From the NCBI GenBank assembly GCA_051984675.1, contig JBPYFK010000068.1, forward strand, positions 1-20,513: a stretch of DNA of 20,513 bases. The letters are read 5' to 3'. The position numbers and the translations under genes are program-made. The stretch is from JBPYFK01 sp051984675 (lineage in GTDB: Bacteria; Actinomycetota; Actinomycetes; Mycobacteriales; Pseudonocardiaceae). This document shows, piece after piece, positions 7,665 to 14,115 of the stretch. Position 1 is the stretch's first letter. Every line of letters starts with the position of its first letter. The notes under the pieces were generated by a model that was given only the letters and a program-made list of their open reading frames with translations, was not told the origin of the DNA and searched no databases.

Positions 7665-8771
7665 CTACCCGTTGTCGTTCATGGTCGTGGCGTCTGCGGT
7701 CCAGCGGTGTTCGACGCGGGCCAGGCGCCAGTAGGTCAGGGCAATGGCCCAGACGACGATGAACAGGCCGACGATGACGAAGCCGACGTTGTTGAGGTCC
7801 AGGCCGGAGATCCACTCGGTGATCGGGTCGGTCAGGCCGAGCTGGTCATGCAGCACGCCGACGAGTTCGATGGTGCCGATTAGTGCGGCGACGGCCACGG
7901 ACAGTCCGGTGATGGTGAGGTTGTAGAAGATCTTGCGGGCCGGGCGGGCGAAGGCCCAGTTGTAGGCGACGTTCATGAACGCGCCATCGAGGGTGTCCAG
8001 CAGGGTCATGCCGGCGGCGAACAGCAGGGGCAGCACGACGATCGCGTACCAGGGCAGCCCGGCGGCGGCGCCGTTGCCGGCCAGCACCAACAGCAGCACC
8101 TCGGTGGCGGTGTCGAACCCGAGGCCGAACAGCAGCCCGACCAGATACATCTGTCCCGGGTGGGTCATGGTGCGGGTCAGCGGTCCCAGCAGGCGGGTGA
8201 CCAGGCCGCGGGAGTTGAGCTGTGCTTCCAGGGCGTGTTCGTCGATCCGGCTGCGGCGGGCGGATTTCCACACTCGGGCGATGCCGATCAGGGCGATCAA
8301 GTTGAGCGCGGCGATGAGGTAGAGAAACAGCCCCGACATGCTGGTGCCCAGCAGGCTCAATGTTTGGTGCGTGGCCGAATCATCACCGGACACAGTGGAC
8401 ACCCAATGGGAGCCGGCGGCGATGAGCATCGCCAATACCAGCACGATGGTGGAATGCCCGAGGGCGAACCAGAAGCCCACGGATACGGGCCGTTTGCCGT
8501 CCGCGATGAGCTTGCGGGTGGTGTTGTCGATCGCGGCGATGTGGTCGGCGTCGAAGGCGTGCCGCAGGCCCAGGGTGTAGGCGGTGACCCCGAGTCCGAA
8601 CCCGAAGACTTGTGTGCCGACCGCGTAATGCCCGGGCATCACCAGGCCCACCAGGATGCCCCAGGCCAGCAGGTGCAACGCGGCGATCACGGCCAGCAGC
8701 CCGCCGAGGCGCTTGCGATGTCGGGGGTCTCCGCCCAGGGACGTGCGGGTACGCGTAGCTGTCGTAGTCAC
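7665..8771 (-). CDS. NiCoT-family nickel/cobalt permease
   Basis: This 368-aa secondary transporter imports Co2+ and/or Ni2+ through the cytoplasmic membrane. The family signature RHAFDADHIAAIDN is at residues 70-83. A second conserved segment, GLLFGLGFDTATEV, lies in the C-terminal half, together with GHSTIV and LPLLFAAGMTLLDTLDG. About eight hydrophobic segments can be seen, the usual HoxN/NixA topology, and the length is normal. The GTG start at 8771 follows AAAGGA with roughly 10 nt spacing. Upstream is a cobalamin riboswitch, so cobalt for B12 synthesis is the likeliest cargo. Divergent from it is an ArsR-family metal sensor. Cargo preference cannot be read from the sequence alone. Confidence 0.93.
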   Translation of the reverse strand: MTTTATRTRTSLGGDPRHRKRLGGLLAVIAALHLLAWGILVGLVMPGHYAVGTQVFGFGLGVTAYTLGLRHAFDADHIAAIDNTTRKLIADGKRPVSVGFWFALGHSTIVLVLAMLIAAGSHWVSTVSGDDSATHQTLSLLGTSMSGLFLYLIAALNLIALIGIARVWKSARRSRIDEHALEAQLNSRGLVTRLLGPLTRTMTHPGQMYLVGLLFGLGFDTATEVLLLVLAGNGAAAGLPWYAIVVLPLLFAAGMTLLDTLDGAFMNVAYNWAFARPARKIFYNLTITGLSVAVAALIGTIELVGVLHDQLGLTDPITEWISGLDLNNVGFVIVGLFIVVWAIALTYWRLARVEHRWTADATTMNDNG

Positions 8772-8782
8772 GTGGGAGCCGT

Positions 8783-8805
8783 CCTTTCCAGCACCTCGTG
8801 GAAGG
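8783..8805 (-). promoter_or_regulatory. Possible RBS-sequestering hairpin of the riboswitch platform
   Basis: On the minus strand CCTTCCA (8799-8805) can pair with TGGAAAGG (8783-8790, one bulged A). The second arm carries the AAAGG purine stretch just before the permease start. This suggests translational control by the riboswitch immediately upstream. The alternative structure formed with or without ligand was not modelled. Confidence 0.4.
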
Positions 8806-8810
8806 TTTCC

Positions 8811-9000
8811 GTGCGTGCCGTGGCCGGTCTCCTGGCTAACGGGTACGAGCGCGCCCGGCTGGCCTTCCCAAACACCTGGTGGTGTTCGGTGGCTCCCCTT
8901 GCTCGGGGTACAGCCGAGAACTTCCCGATCACAGTGGCGAGGGCCGCGCCGGTCTCACACCGGCTTCCCGATCACCACGGCGCACTCACCGTAAACACCC
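8811..9000 (-). ncRNA. Cobalamin (B12) riboswitch
   Basis: Read on the minus strand, the region shows the conserved pieces of the cobalamin aptamer in order. A GCCGGTG-TGA-GACCGGC hairpin (8948-8964) is preceded by GGGAA. GCCACTGT (8931-8938) follows. After a variable region comes the B12-box-like GCCAGGAGACCGGCC (8822-8836). The RNA leads straight into the NiCoT permease 40 nt later. Binding of adenosylcobalamin would be expected to shut off cobalt import. The 5' and 3' limits are approximate because the P1 stem was only judged by eye. Confidence 0.88.
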
Positions 9001-9004
9001 GCGA

Positions 9005-9034
9005 TCAATACCTGCAAGGTTCATCAGATATTGA
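9005..9034. promoter_or_regulatory. Possible ArsR-type operator in the divergent promoter region
   Basis: TCAATA (9005-9010) and TATTGA (9029-9034) form an inverted repeat with an 18-bp gap, between the riboswitch and the ArsR gene. It is the only AT-rich dyad in the shared region. The spacing is longer than in well-known ArsR/SmtB operators, so this is a weak assignment. Confidence 0.25.
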
Positions 9035-9087
9035 GAGATCCACCACCGCCGCCGTGTCACCCGTACGCACCAGCGACAATGGGCACT

Positions 9088-9465
9088 ATGCATCTCGTGC
9101 CCGCCGAACGGGCGGATCGTCACGTCATCGATGACCATCGGGTCTGCCACGCCATCGCGGGCCTCGGCACCGACGAGCAGCGGCAGAGCTGGGCGGAGTG
9201 GTTCGCCCTGCTCGCCGACCCGAACCGGCTGGCGATCCTGCTGGCTATCCACCACGCCCCCGACATCTGTGTGACCGACCTCGCCGTGGCCACCGGTCTC
9301 AACGACACCACCGTCTCCCAGGCACTGCGGCTACTGCGCGGGCATCACGTGGTCACTGCCCACCGCGATGGGCGCATCATCCGTTACCGCCTCGCCGACG
9401 AGGACATCCACAACCTCCTGCACCAGTTCCCACAGTGGACGGGCGCCGGTCAGCACCGGCTGTAG
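9088..9465 (+). CDS. ArsR/SmtB-family metal-responsive repressor
   Basis: This winged-helix repressor of about 125 aa is likely released from DNA when metal binds. The wHTH covers about residues 35-105: WFALLADPNRLAILLAI, then DICVTDLAVATGLNDTTVSQALRLLR as the recognition region, then a wing around HRDGRIIRYRLA. The last helix has DEDIHNLLHQ; a D-x-H pair here recalls the alpha-5 Zn/Co/Ni site of CzrA/SmtB, though the second pair of ligands is not at the usual spacing. It is divergent from the riboswitch-controlled NiCoT gene, so Co or Ni sensing is the best guess. No ribosome binding site precedes ATG 9079 or 9088. GACAAT at 9075-9080 could be a -10 box giving a leaderless message at 9088. 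Confidence 0.85.
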   Translation: MHLVPAERADRHVIDDHRVCHAIAGLGTDEQRQSWAEWFALLADPNRLAILLAIHHAPDICVTDLAVATGLNDTTVSQALRLLRGHHVVTAHRDGRIIRYRLADEDIHNLLHQFPQWTGAGQHRL

Positions 9466-9889
9466 CTACGGGTGTAGCGACTCGCGGCGCTTAGCGTGGT
9501 TCGGGACGGACTGGTGCCCGACTGTTTGTGCAGGTTGCGGACGAATCCGAACACGCGCCATACAGCGATCTGTGCCTTGTAAGCGGAAGGTCAGGGGTTC
9601 GAGCCCCCTCAGCGGCTCCAGGGATGAGCAGCGAAAACAGGCCCAGCGTCAAATGGTCGGCCCTTTTCGGGAAATCACATGTGGTGCGAGGCGCGACGGC
9701 CGCTGTCAGCTGCCGAACGTGTCATGGCCGCACCGAGGCCGGTGACCAACCGGCGCAGATGGTGGGTGTCCTCCGTGGGCCGGAACGATCGATGCTCCCT
9801 TCGTAGGGATTCTGCGAATTCGCATCCGCCTGCTCCCGCGGGTTCCTAAGCTGGGCGTGACGATCAAGCCGTGTGAAGGAGGTCTGGGC
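9466..9889. other. Gene-free stretch between arsR and the T7SS cassette
   Basis: About 420 bp with no convincing gene. It contains the first 56-bp tRNA-Thr 3' scar (9574-9629) and must hold the promoter for the secreted-protein cassette starting at 9890. Minus-strand frames across the scar are artefacts of tRNA sequence. Confidence 0.6.
9574..9629 (+). repeat. tRNA-Thr(TGT) 3' fragment, att-like scar 1
   Basis: This segment contains the anticodon loop CTTGTAA (anticodon TGT), the 3' anticodon arm, variable loop, T arm (AGGGG-TTCGAGC-CCCCT), acceptor 3' strand and CCA, then 9 more bases. The 5' half with acceptor strand and D arm is absent, so it is not a working tRNA. It is identical over 56 bp to 11832-11887. 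Such 3' tRNA pieces are typical crossover scars left by integrases. Confidence 0.75.
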
Positions 9890-10216
9890 GTGGCGGGAGG
9901 TTTCCGCGTCGATCTGACCGCGCTGACGCAAGCCGCGCAGGGCATCACTGACACTCTCGACACGCTGGCCACTCAGAAGGTCAGCGACATCGACGGCAAC
10001 CACGGCGCACTCGGGCACGACCGTCTCGCCGACACGGTCTCGGACTTCTGCGAGCGCTGGCAGGTCGGTGTGCAGAACCTGGGTAAGGACGCGCAGGGCG
10101 TCGCTGAGCAGTTAACCAACAGCGTGGTCGCTTACCAGAAGGTTGAGGAGGCCAACCACGGCCTGCTCAATGGCATCTTGCAGAGTCCGACCGGACCCGA
10201 CCCGGCGGCGCAGTGA
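9890..10216 (+). CDS. EspC/WXG100-like T7SS-associated small protein
   Basis: This 108-aa helical protein of the type probably exported by an ESX/T7SS system begins AGGFRVDLTALTQAAQGITDTL and ends with VVAYQKVEEANHGLL. This pattern resembles EspC-like and other WXG100-superfamily helical hairpins that often precede T7SS toxins as partners or chaperones. AAGGAGG (9876-9882) with a 7-nt spacer fixes GTG 9890 as the start; the frame is open upstream from 9857, but that gives no conserved sequence. Its stop overlaps the next gene (TGATG), indicating translational coupling with the toxin. No ESX ATPase or membrane component is encoded in the window, so export must rely on a system elsewhere. Confidence 0.78.
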   Translation: MAGGFRVDLTALTQAAQGITDTLDTLATQKVSDIDGNHGALGHDRLADTVSDFCERWQVGVQNLGKDAQGVAEQLTNSVVAYQKVEEANHGLLNGILQSPTGPDPAAQ

Positions 10217-11421
10217 TGGCAGCAGAACTTGGCGAGACCAGCAGCCCCAAGGACCTGATCCCGGGCGATCCCGCCACGGTGCAGGTTATGGCGGCGTCGC
10301 TGCGTCAGTACGGGGATGCCCTCCACGAAGCCGGCGCGGGACTGCAACGCGTCGACACCACGGACGGATGGAGTGGGCAGGCCGCCGACGCGTTCCGCAA
10401 CGCCTTCCACGGCGAGCCCAGGAAATGGCTGGAAGCAGGCGATTGCTTTCACGAGGCAAGCCAGGCACTAGACACCTACTCGTTCACGTTGTCGTGGGCA
10501 CAAAGCCAGGCCAACGAAGCGATCCACCAGTGGAACGAGGCCCAGGCAGCAACCCACGCCGCCGAAACTCAACACGCCCAAGCGGTTGACCAAGCCGAAC
10601 GGACAACCCCGCCCGGCGGGAACCTTGCGCCGCCCGCCACTCCGTTCGTCGACCCAGGTGAGGCCAAGCGCCAGGCCGCGCAAGCGCTACTCGACCGTGC
10701 CCGCGGCCAGCTCACACTCGCAGGTAACCAAGCAGCAGACACGATCGCGCGAGCCCGTAACTTGGCGCCACCAAAACCCAGCCTGCTCGACCAGCTGGGC
10801 GAGACCGTGGGCAACGCGGCCAGCGACGCTTGGCACGGCGTGGAGACCTTCGGTAAGCAGGCGGTCAACAACGCTGCGTCGTTGCTCAATGCCGGCTTGC
10901 AGCACCCTGGCGATGTCACAGGCACGCTCGGCGGCACGCTGCTGGCCGCAGCCAGCGTCGCGGGAGAAGGCGGCGGGATCGTCCTCGACGCCACCGGTGC
11001 GCTCGCTCCCGCCGGTGCCACGCTCAACGTAGCCTCTGCCGCGGGCATCACCACCGGTGTTGGCATCGCTGGGGCGTCCATGGCGAACATGGCCTCGCAT
11101 GCCAGCGGGGACGACCGCGTTGAACCCCTCAAGAACGACAGTAGTGGCAGCGGATCGGAGCCTCCGTTTCCCCCGCCCGAGGAGATCACCGGGACTACCG
11201 AGCATGCTGAGCAGCAGATCGCCGGGCGGGATGGCCACGGGGTCAACGACGCCGCGATCCAGGATGCTGTAGAGAATCCGGTGAAGGAGCCGAAGTACCG
11301 ACCTGACCAGTACGGCGGGTCGTACCGGTACACAGGCAAGGACGCAATCGTGAACCTCAACAAGGATGGACAGATCACGACCGCGTGGGCTAAGTCGCGC
11401 GCTGGCTGGAGGCACCCGTGA
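10216..11421 (+). CDS. T7SS polymorphic toxin, WxG N-terminus and DUF4258-like C-terminus
   Basis: This 401-aa putative secreted toxin has an N-terminal T7SS signal/WXG-like domain (about residues 12-110), with LIPGDPATVQVMAASLRQYG, the turn motif WSGQAADAFR and a following helix. An Ala/Gln-rich coiled region comes next. Residues around 250-290 are Gly/Ala-rich and could insert in a membrane or act as a linker. An acidic/Pro hinge (PPFPPPEE) leads to the toxin tip, about residues 322-401: TEHAEQQIAGRDGHG, AIQDAVENPVKEP, GSYRYTGKD, ITTAWAK. The H-A-x4 helix, VENPV and late T/W strand resemble DUF4258/BECR-fold ribonuclease-like toxins. This is a pattern-based call. ATG 10216 overlaps the previous stop; GTG 10213 is the alternative. 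Its stop overlaps the immunity gene. Confidence 0.75.
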   Translation: MAAELGETSSPKDLIPGDPATVQVMAASLRQYGDALHEAGAGLQRVDTTDGWSGQAADAFRNAFHGEPRKWLEAGDCFHEASQALDTYSFTLSWAQSQANEAIHQWNEAQAATHAAETQHAQAVDQAERTTPPGGNLAPPATPFVDPGEAKRQAAQALLDRARGQLTLAGNQAADTIARARNLAPPKPSLLDQLGETVGNAASDAWHGVETFGKQAVNNAASLLNAGLQHPGDVTGTLGGTLLAAASVAGEGGGIVLDATGALAPAGATLNVASAAGITTGVGIAGASMANMASHASGDDRVEPLKNDSSGSGSEPPFPPPEEITGTTEHAEQQIAGRDGHGVNDAAIQDAVENPVKEPKYRPDQYGGSYRYTGKDAIVNLNKDGQITTAWAKSRAGWRHP

Positions 11422-11687
11422 GCAACGTGATCGACAGTCTTCCCGAGCAAGTCCGCCCAGTCTTCGTCGAGATCCTCGGCGAGCGCGCCCCGGACCTCCT
11501 TTCCTCGCTTCGCGCGCGTGAAAAGCCGACCTTGCAGGAGCAGGAGGAGGTCGCTGACATCCTCTCTGACGCGTTCACGGAGCACTTTGGACCGGGTCAC
11601 GTGCCGACCGAGCAGGGCAAACTGATCGACGAGGCGCTCGGGATGTTCCTGACCCGGTGGCCTGCCGAGGACCTCGAAGCTGAATGA
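11418..11687 (+). CDS. Probable immunity protein for the adjacent T7SS toxin
   Basis: This small acidic protein of 89 aa belongs to no family I recognise by name. The GTG at 11418 overlaps the toxin stop (GTGA), and GGAGG lies 5 nt upstream, so it is translationally coupled to the toxin. A small acidic cytosolic protein directly after a polymorphic toxin is the usual place for the cognate immunity protein. Visible features are helical acidic segments (EQEEVADILSDAFTEHFG, DEALGMFLTRWPAEDLEAE) and no signal or membrane segment. The role is inferred from position. The ends of a second copy are found at 11981-12029 and 12913-12960, which is typical of orphan immunity genes accumulating behind such toxins. 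Confidence 0.72.
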   Translation: MSNVIDSLPEQVRPVFVEILGERAPDLLSSLRAREKPTLQEQEEVADILSDAFTEHFGPGHVPTEQGKLIDEALGMFLTRWPAEDLEAE

Positions 11688-11831
11688 GACACGCCCGTTC
11701 GCGGTTCAGTCCGCTCGCTGATGACCCACAAACTGACCCGAACGCCTGTCAACAGGTGAGGTCAGCGATGCCCAAGGGGGAGCCGTGTTGCCATCGTCGC
11801 AGGTAGCTGGCGCTGTTAATGCAGCGTAGGC

Positions 11832-11887
11832 GCCTTGTAAGCGGAAGGTCAGGGGTTCGAGCCCCCTCAGCGGCTCCAGGGATGAGC
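11832..11887 (+). repeat. tRNA-Thr(TGT) 3' fragment, att-like scar 2
   Basis: Identical over all 56 bp to 9574-9629, starting at GCCTTGTAAG and running 9 bases beyond the CCA. Just upstream GCTG...CAGC (about 11807-11825) loosely mimics a D arm. However, no matching acceptor strand exists and the anticodon stem 5' strand pairs only partly, so this is a scar rather than a functional tRNA gene. Together with scar 1 it brackets the toxin cassette. Confidence 0.75.
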
Positions 11888-11980
11888 TGGGGAGACAGCT
11901 CTGGCGTCCGGGCTGCCGTGACGACAACGTTGTGATGAGCATCGGCACCCCGCCAGCGCAACTGCCAACACCACGCCGTC

Positions 11981-12029
11981 AGCAACGTGATCGACGGTCT
12001 TCCTGAGCAAGTCCGAACAGTCCTCGTGG
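11981..12029 (+). pseudogene. 5' remnant of a second immunity gene
   Basis: Starting AGCAACGTGATCGAC, 43 of 49 bases match the start of the immunity gene (11421-11469), including the frame for SNVIDSLPEQVRP. Homology then stops. Here the start codon position reads GTC, so it also lacks its original start. It lies 95 bp after scar 2. Confidence 0.65.
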
Positions 12030-12102
12030 CGAAAGTCCCTACCGGTGGGTGCGGGATCGCATGAACGTGGAGTGCGTACAGCTCCAGACAAGGGAGGCGG
12101 CC

Positions 12103-12615
12103 TTGCATCCAGAGCCTGCCCCTGGCGACAGCGACCGTCCGGTGGTCGCGTCCTATCCGACCTACCAGGGCGCGCAGCAAGCGATGGACTCCCTGGCCGA
12201 TGACAGGTTTCCGGTCGAGCGCACAGCCATCGTGGGTTCGGATCTGCGGATGGTGGAGACCGTCTTCGGGCGGCTCACCTACGGCCGAGCCGCCCTGGCG
12301 GGGGCCGGCAGCGGACTGTGGTTCGGACTACTGATCGGCTTGTTGCTCGCCTTGTTTACCGCGAACCACGCTTCAATGCTGCCGTTGTTGCTGGGCGGGG
12401 TTCTCTACGGGGCGGCGTTTGGCGCCGTCTTCGGCCTCATTGCCCACGCGCTCACCGGTGGCCGGCGCGACTTCACCTCCCGTAGCCAGATCGTGGCCGC
12501 CCACTATGACGTCGTCGCCGACCCCGCCGTCGCCGACGATGCCAAGAACCGGCTCATCAAGCTGGGCTGGCGTAAGGAAAACCCAACCGTGCGCGGTGAC
12601 GAGGGAAGCCCATAA
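12103..12615 (+). CDS. GSP17M-type general stress protein, two membrane helices
   Basis: This 170-aa protein resembles the actinobacterial 'general stress protein' family with a GSP17M/YflT-like N-terminal domain: VVASYPTYQGAQQAMDSLADDRFPVERTAIVGSDLRMVE. It is followed by two hydrophobic helices (ALAGAGSGLWFGLLIGLLLA and LLGGVLYGAAFGAVFGLIAH) and a soluble tail with QIVAAHYDVVAD. The function of the family is unknown; an envelope stress role is suggested by the name only. The frame is open from 12049, but GGAGG (12093-12097) 5 nt before TTG 12103 gives the best start and leaves the conserved domain intact. It lies between the 5' and 3' remnants of a second immunity gene, so it is part of the rearranged zone. 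Confidence 0.8.
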   Translation: MHPEPAPGDSDRPVVASYPTYQGAQQAMDSLADDRFPVERTAIVGSDLRMVETVFGRLTYGRAALAGAGSGLWFGLLIGLLLALFTANHASMLPLLLGGVLYGAAFGAVFGLIAHALTGGRRDFTSRSQIVAAHYDVVADPAVADDAKNRLIKLGWRKENPTVRGDEGSP

Positions 12616-12985
12616 CGCCCGGCGTGAACCCGACGGTGTAGCTGATCCAGGGCGCTGGACTTGTCGATGCTCCGTTCGCCCGTTCATACGGGGGCGGTCC
12701 GGCACCGAGTTGGGGGCTGCCGTGGCGGCGGACATTGACGCCGCTGCGGTCTTCGGTCCACCACCGCTGTGAACACGACCGTCACCATTGGCGAAGCGGG
12801 CGGACATCTCGCCAACGACTAATCGCATGGATAACCGGGCCAACCCAATGAACCCTTGGGTCCTACGGGTGTGCTCGATGTAGGGCGAAGCTGGGGACAC
12901 GTGCTCGTCGCCGCGCTCGGGATGTTCCTGACCCTCTGCCCTGCCAACTACCTCGAGGCCGTCGAGCCGCGTAGTGGATCCGCAT
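12616..12985. other. Gene-free stretch after the stress protein
   Basis: About 370 bp without a credible gene. It contains the 3' remnant of the second immunity gene at 12913-12960; the rest shows no recognisable coding or structural signal. Confidence 0.5.
12913..12960 (+). pseudogene. 3' remnant of a second immunity gene
   Basis: From GCGCTCGGGATGTTCCTGAC onward, 40 of 48 bases match the end of the intact immunity gene (11634-11681), in the frame encoding ALGMFLT. The TGA is not retained at the same place. With 11981-12029 it represents the two ends of one former gene, now 880 bp apart instead of about 165. Confidence 0.6.
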
Positions 12986-13004
12986 CATATCGTATTGCGA
13001 TGTA
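12986..13004. promoter_or_regulatory. Degenerate copy of the MarR-type operator
   Basis: CATATCGTATTGCGATGTA matches the operator upstream of the MarR gene (reverse-complement form CATATCGTAGCACGATATG) at 14 of 19 positions. It lies three bases before the better copy at 13008-13026. A tandem pair of operator sites in front of the small membrane protein gene is likely. Confidence 0.5.
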
Positions 13005-13007
13005 GAA

Positions 13008-13026
13008 TCTATCGTAGCACGATAGA
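13008..13026. promoter_or_regulatory. MarR-type operator before the small membrane protein gene
   Basis: TCTATCGT-AGC-ACGATAGA is a palindrome with 8-bp arms. Its 15-bp core TATCGTAGCACGATA is the exact reverse complement of the core at 13465-13479. It lies 40 bp before ATG 13066, suitable for repression of that gene. Confidence 0.7.
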
Positions 13027-13065
13027 AGTGGCCGAAACCGGCTGCCCCGCGGAAGGGAGGCGGGC

Positions 13066-13296
13066 ATGTGGTGGGAGATCACAGCAACGGGCTTGACCGT
13101 GATCACGCTCGTGGTGGTCACCGGCATGACGATGCTGGGCGTGGTCGGGCTGGCTGAACCCGTGGTTTTCGGGCGCTGCCGCGAGTGCTTGAGGTTCATG
13201 CTCGATTTCCATGCGGCGCCGGAGCATGCGCTCTGTCACCGGTGCCGCCGTGCACATCCGCCCATGCACCCGATCGAGCACCCGTTGCTGCGGTGA
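13066..13296 (+). CDS. Small membrane-anchored protein with two CxxC pairs
   Basis: I do not recognise a named family. The 76-aa product has one hydrophobic helix (about residues 6-30, with TVITLVVVTGMTMLGVVGLA). It is followed by a cytosolic or exported tail with C38-x2-C41 and C57-x2-C60 separated by 15 residues and flanked by His/Arg. This is a zinc-ribbon-like or redox/metal-binding arrangement. GGAAGGGAGG just upstream of ATG 13066 is a strong ribosome binding site, which argues for a real gene. Two copies of the operator found before the MarR gene precede it, so it is probably in that regulator's regulon. It could be a membrane zinc ribbon or metal- or thiol-responsive accessory protein. 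Confidence 0.65.
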   Translation: MWWEITATGLTVITLVVVTGMTMLGVVGLAEPVVFGRCRECLRFMLDFHAAPEHALCHRCRRAHPPMHPIEHPLLR

Positions 13297-13462
13297 CGCC
13301 GCTTCGGTGAACGACCTGGGGGTCATGGCGCGTCGGGCGTTCGTGTTCCTCCCGGCGGCGGCAGCCTGGGGGCGACGGTTCGGCTGTTCGGGTCGAACCC
13401 GTCGCCACGCCGCGCACGCGGCAGCGGGATGAGAACAGGTTGCCGAAACCGGACAAATATGC

Positions 13463-13481
13463 CATATCGTGCTACGATATG
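13463..13481. promoter_or_regulatory. MarR autoregulatory operator
   Basis: CATATCGT-GCT-ACGATATG is a palindrome with 8-bp arms, 28 bp before the GTG start of the MarR gene. Its core is identical (other strand) to the operator at 13008-13026. MarR proteins usually bind 16-20-bp palindromes at their own promoters, so autorepression is likely. Confidence 0.72.
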
Positions 13482-13509
13482 TGCGGATACTGTCCCCTGG
13501 GAGGCTTCT

Positions 13510-13992
13510 GTGTCGACGTTGTCGCAGCACGAGTACACCGAGCTGCTGGCGTTTCGTACCGCACTGCGCCGTTTCGAGCGCTGGAGTGAAGCGCAGGCCA
13601 AGCGGGTCAGCTTGACGCCCGCGCAACATCAGCTGTTGCTGGCGGTCAAGGGGCATCCCGACAGGCGCGGACCGACGATCGGCGAAGTCGCCGACTATCT
13701 CAACGTCCGGCACCACAGCGCCGTCGGACTGGCCGACCGTGCGGAGGGGGTGGGACTGGTGGTCCGCACCCGCTACCCGGAAGACGCCCGGACCGTCCGG
13801 CTGACGCTGACCGAGCTTGGCCAGCAGAAGATTCACCAACTCAGCGAGTTGCACATCGCCGAGTTGCGCCGGCTGGCCCCGCTGCTGGAACACCTCACCG
13901 ATGACCTGGCCGTGAACCATGGCGATTCCCGACCGGCTGCGGCGGTCCACGAGGTTCTCGAGGCGCACGCGGGGGCGAACGTTCGTCAGTGA
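13510..13992 (+). CDS. MarR-family transcriptional regulator
   Basis: This 160-aa winged-helix dimeric regulator has an N-terminal dimerisation helix around HEYTELLAFRTALRRFERWSE. The wHTH spans about residues 40-110: LTPAQHQLLLAVKG, TIGEVADYLNVRHHSAVGLADRAEGVGLV for the recognition part, and the wing RYPEDARTVRLTLTELG with the MarR D-x-R signature. The C-terminal helices complete the dimer interface. The frame is open from 13429, but GGGAGG (13499-13504) 5 nt before GTG 13510 and the operator just upstream fix the start. It probably represses itself and the small CxxC membrane protein at 13066. The ligand cannot be inferred. Confidence 0.88.
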   Translation: MSTLSQHEYTELLAFRTALRRFERWSEAQAKRVSLTPAQHQLLLAVKGHPDRRGPTIGEVADYLNVRHHSAVGLADRAEGVGLVVRTRYPEDARTVRLTLTELGQQKIHQLSELHIAELRRLAPLLEHLTDDLAVNHGDSRPAAAVHEVLEAHAGANVRQ

Positions 13993-14115
13993 GGAGGCGA
14001 GGACGGCTGGACTACGCGGTTTTCGCGCGACAGCAAGGAAATTCACCAGGGTGCATGGTGATGTGCCGTCACCGGCACGCTGGTAGGTAAGAAGCTCGCC
14101 AGAGGGGGGAGCACA

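Noticed and set aside
8160..9134. 324-aa plus-strand frame over the NiCoT gene and riboswitch
   Set aside because: It is antisense to a clear permease and a structured RNA; the composition is that of a reverse-strand shadow.
11745..11756. Short palindrome CCTGT-CA-ACAGG after the immunity gene
   Set aside because: Five-bp arms are too short to claim a terminator or operator without further support.
11795..11880. Complete tRNA-Thr gene at the second scar
   Set aside because: A D-arm-like GCTG...CAGC can be drawn, but the acceptor 5' strand matching GCAGCGGC is missing and the anticodon stem pairs only in part. I treat it as a 3' scar.
11749..12180. 143-aa minus-strand frame
   Set aside because: The GARTPDLPLTRRL stretch is the familiar artefact of translating a tRNA gene antisense; the rest is antisense to the immunity remnant and the stress gene.
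13196..13465. Minus-strand gene between the small membrane protein and marR
   Set aside because: The frame has no ribosome binding site or conserved motif and overlaps the operator and the convincing plus-strand gene.
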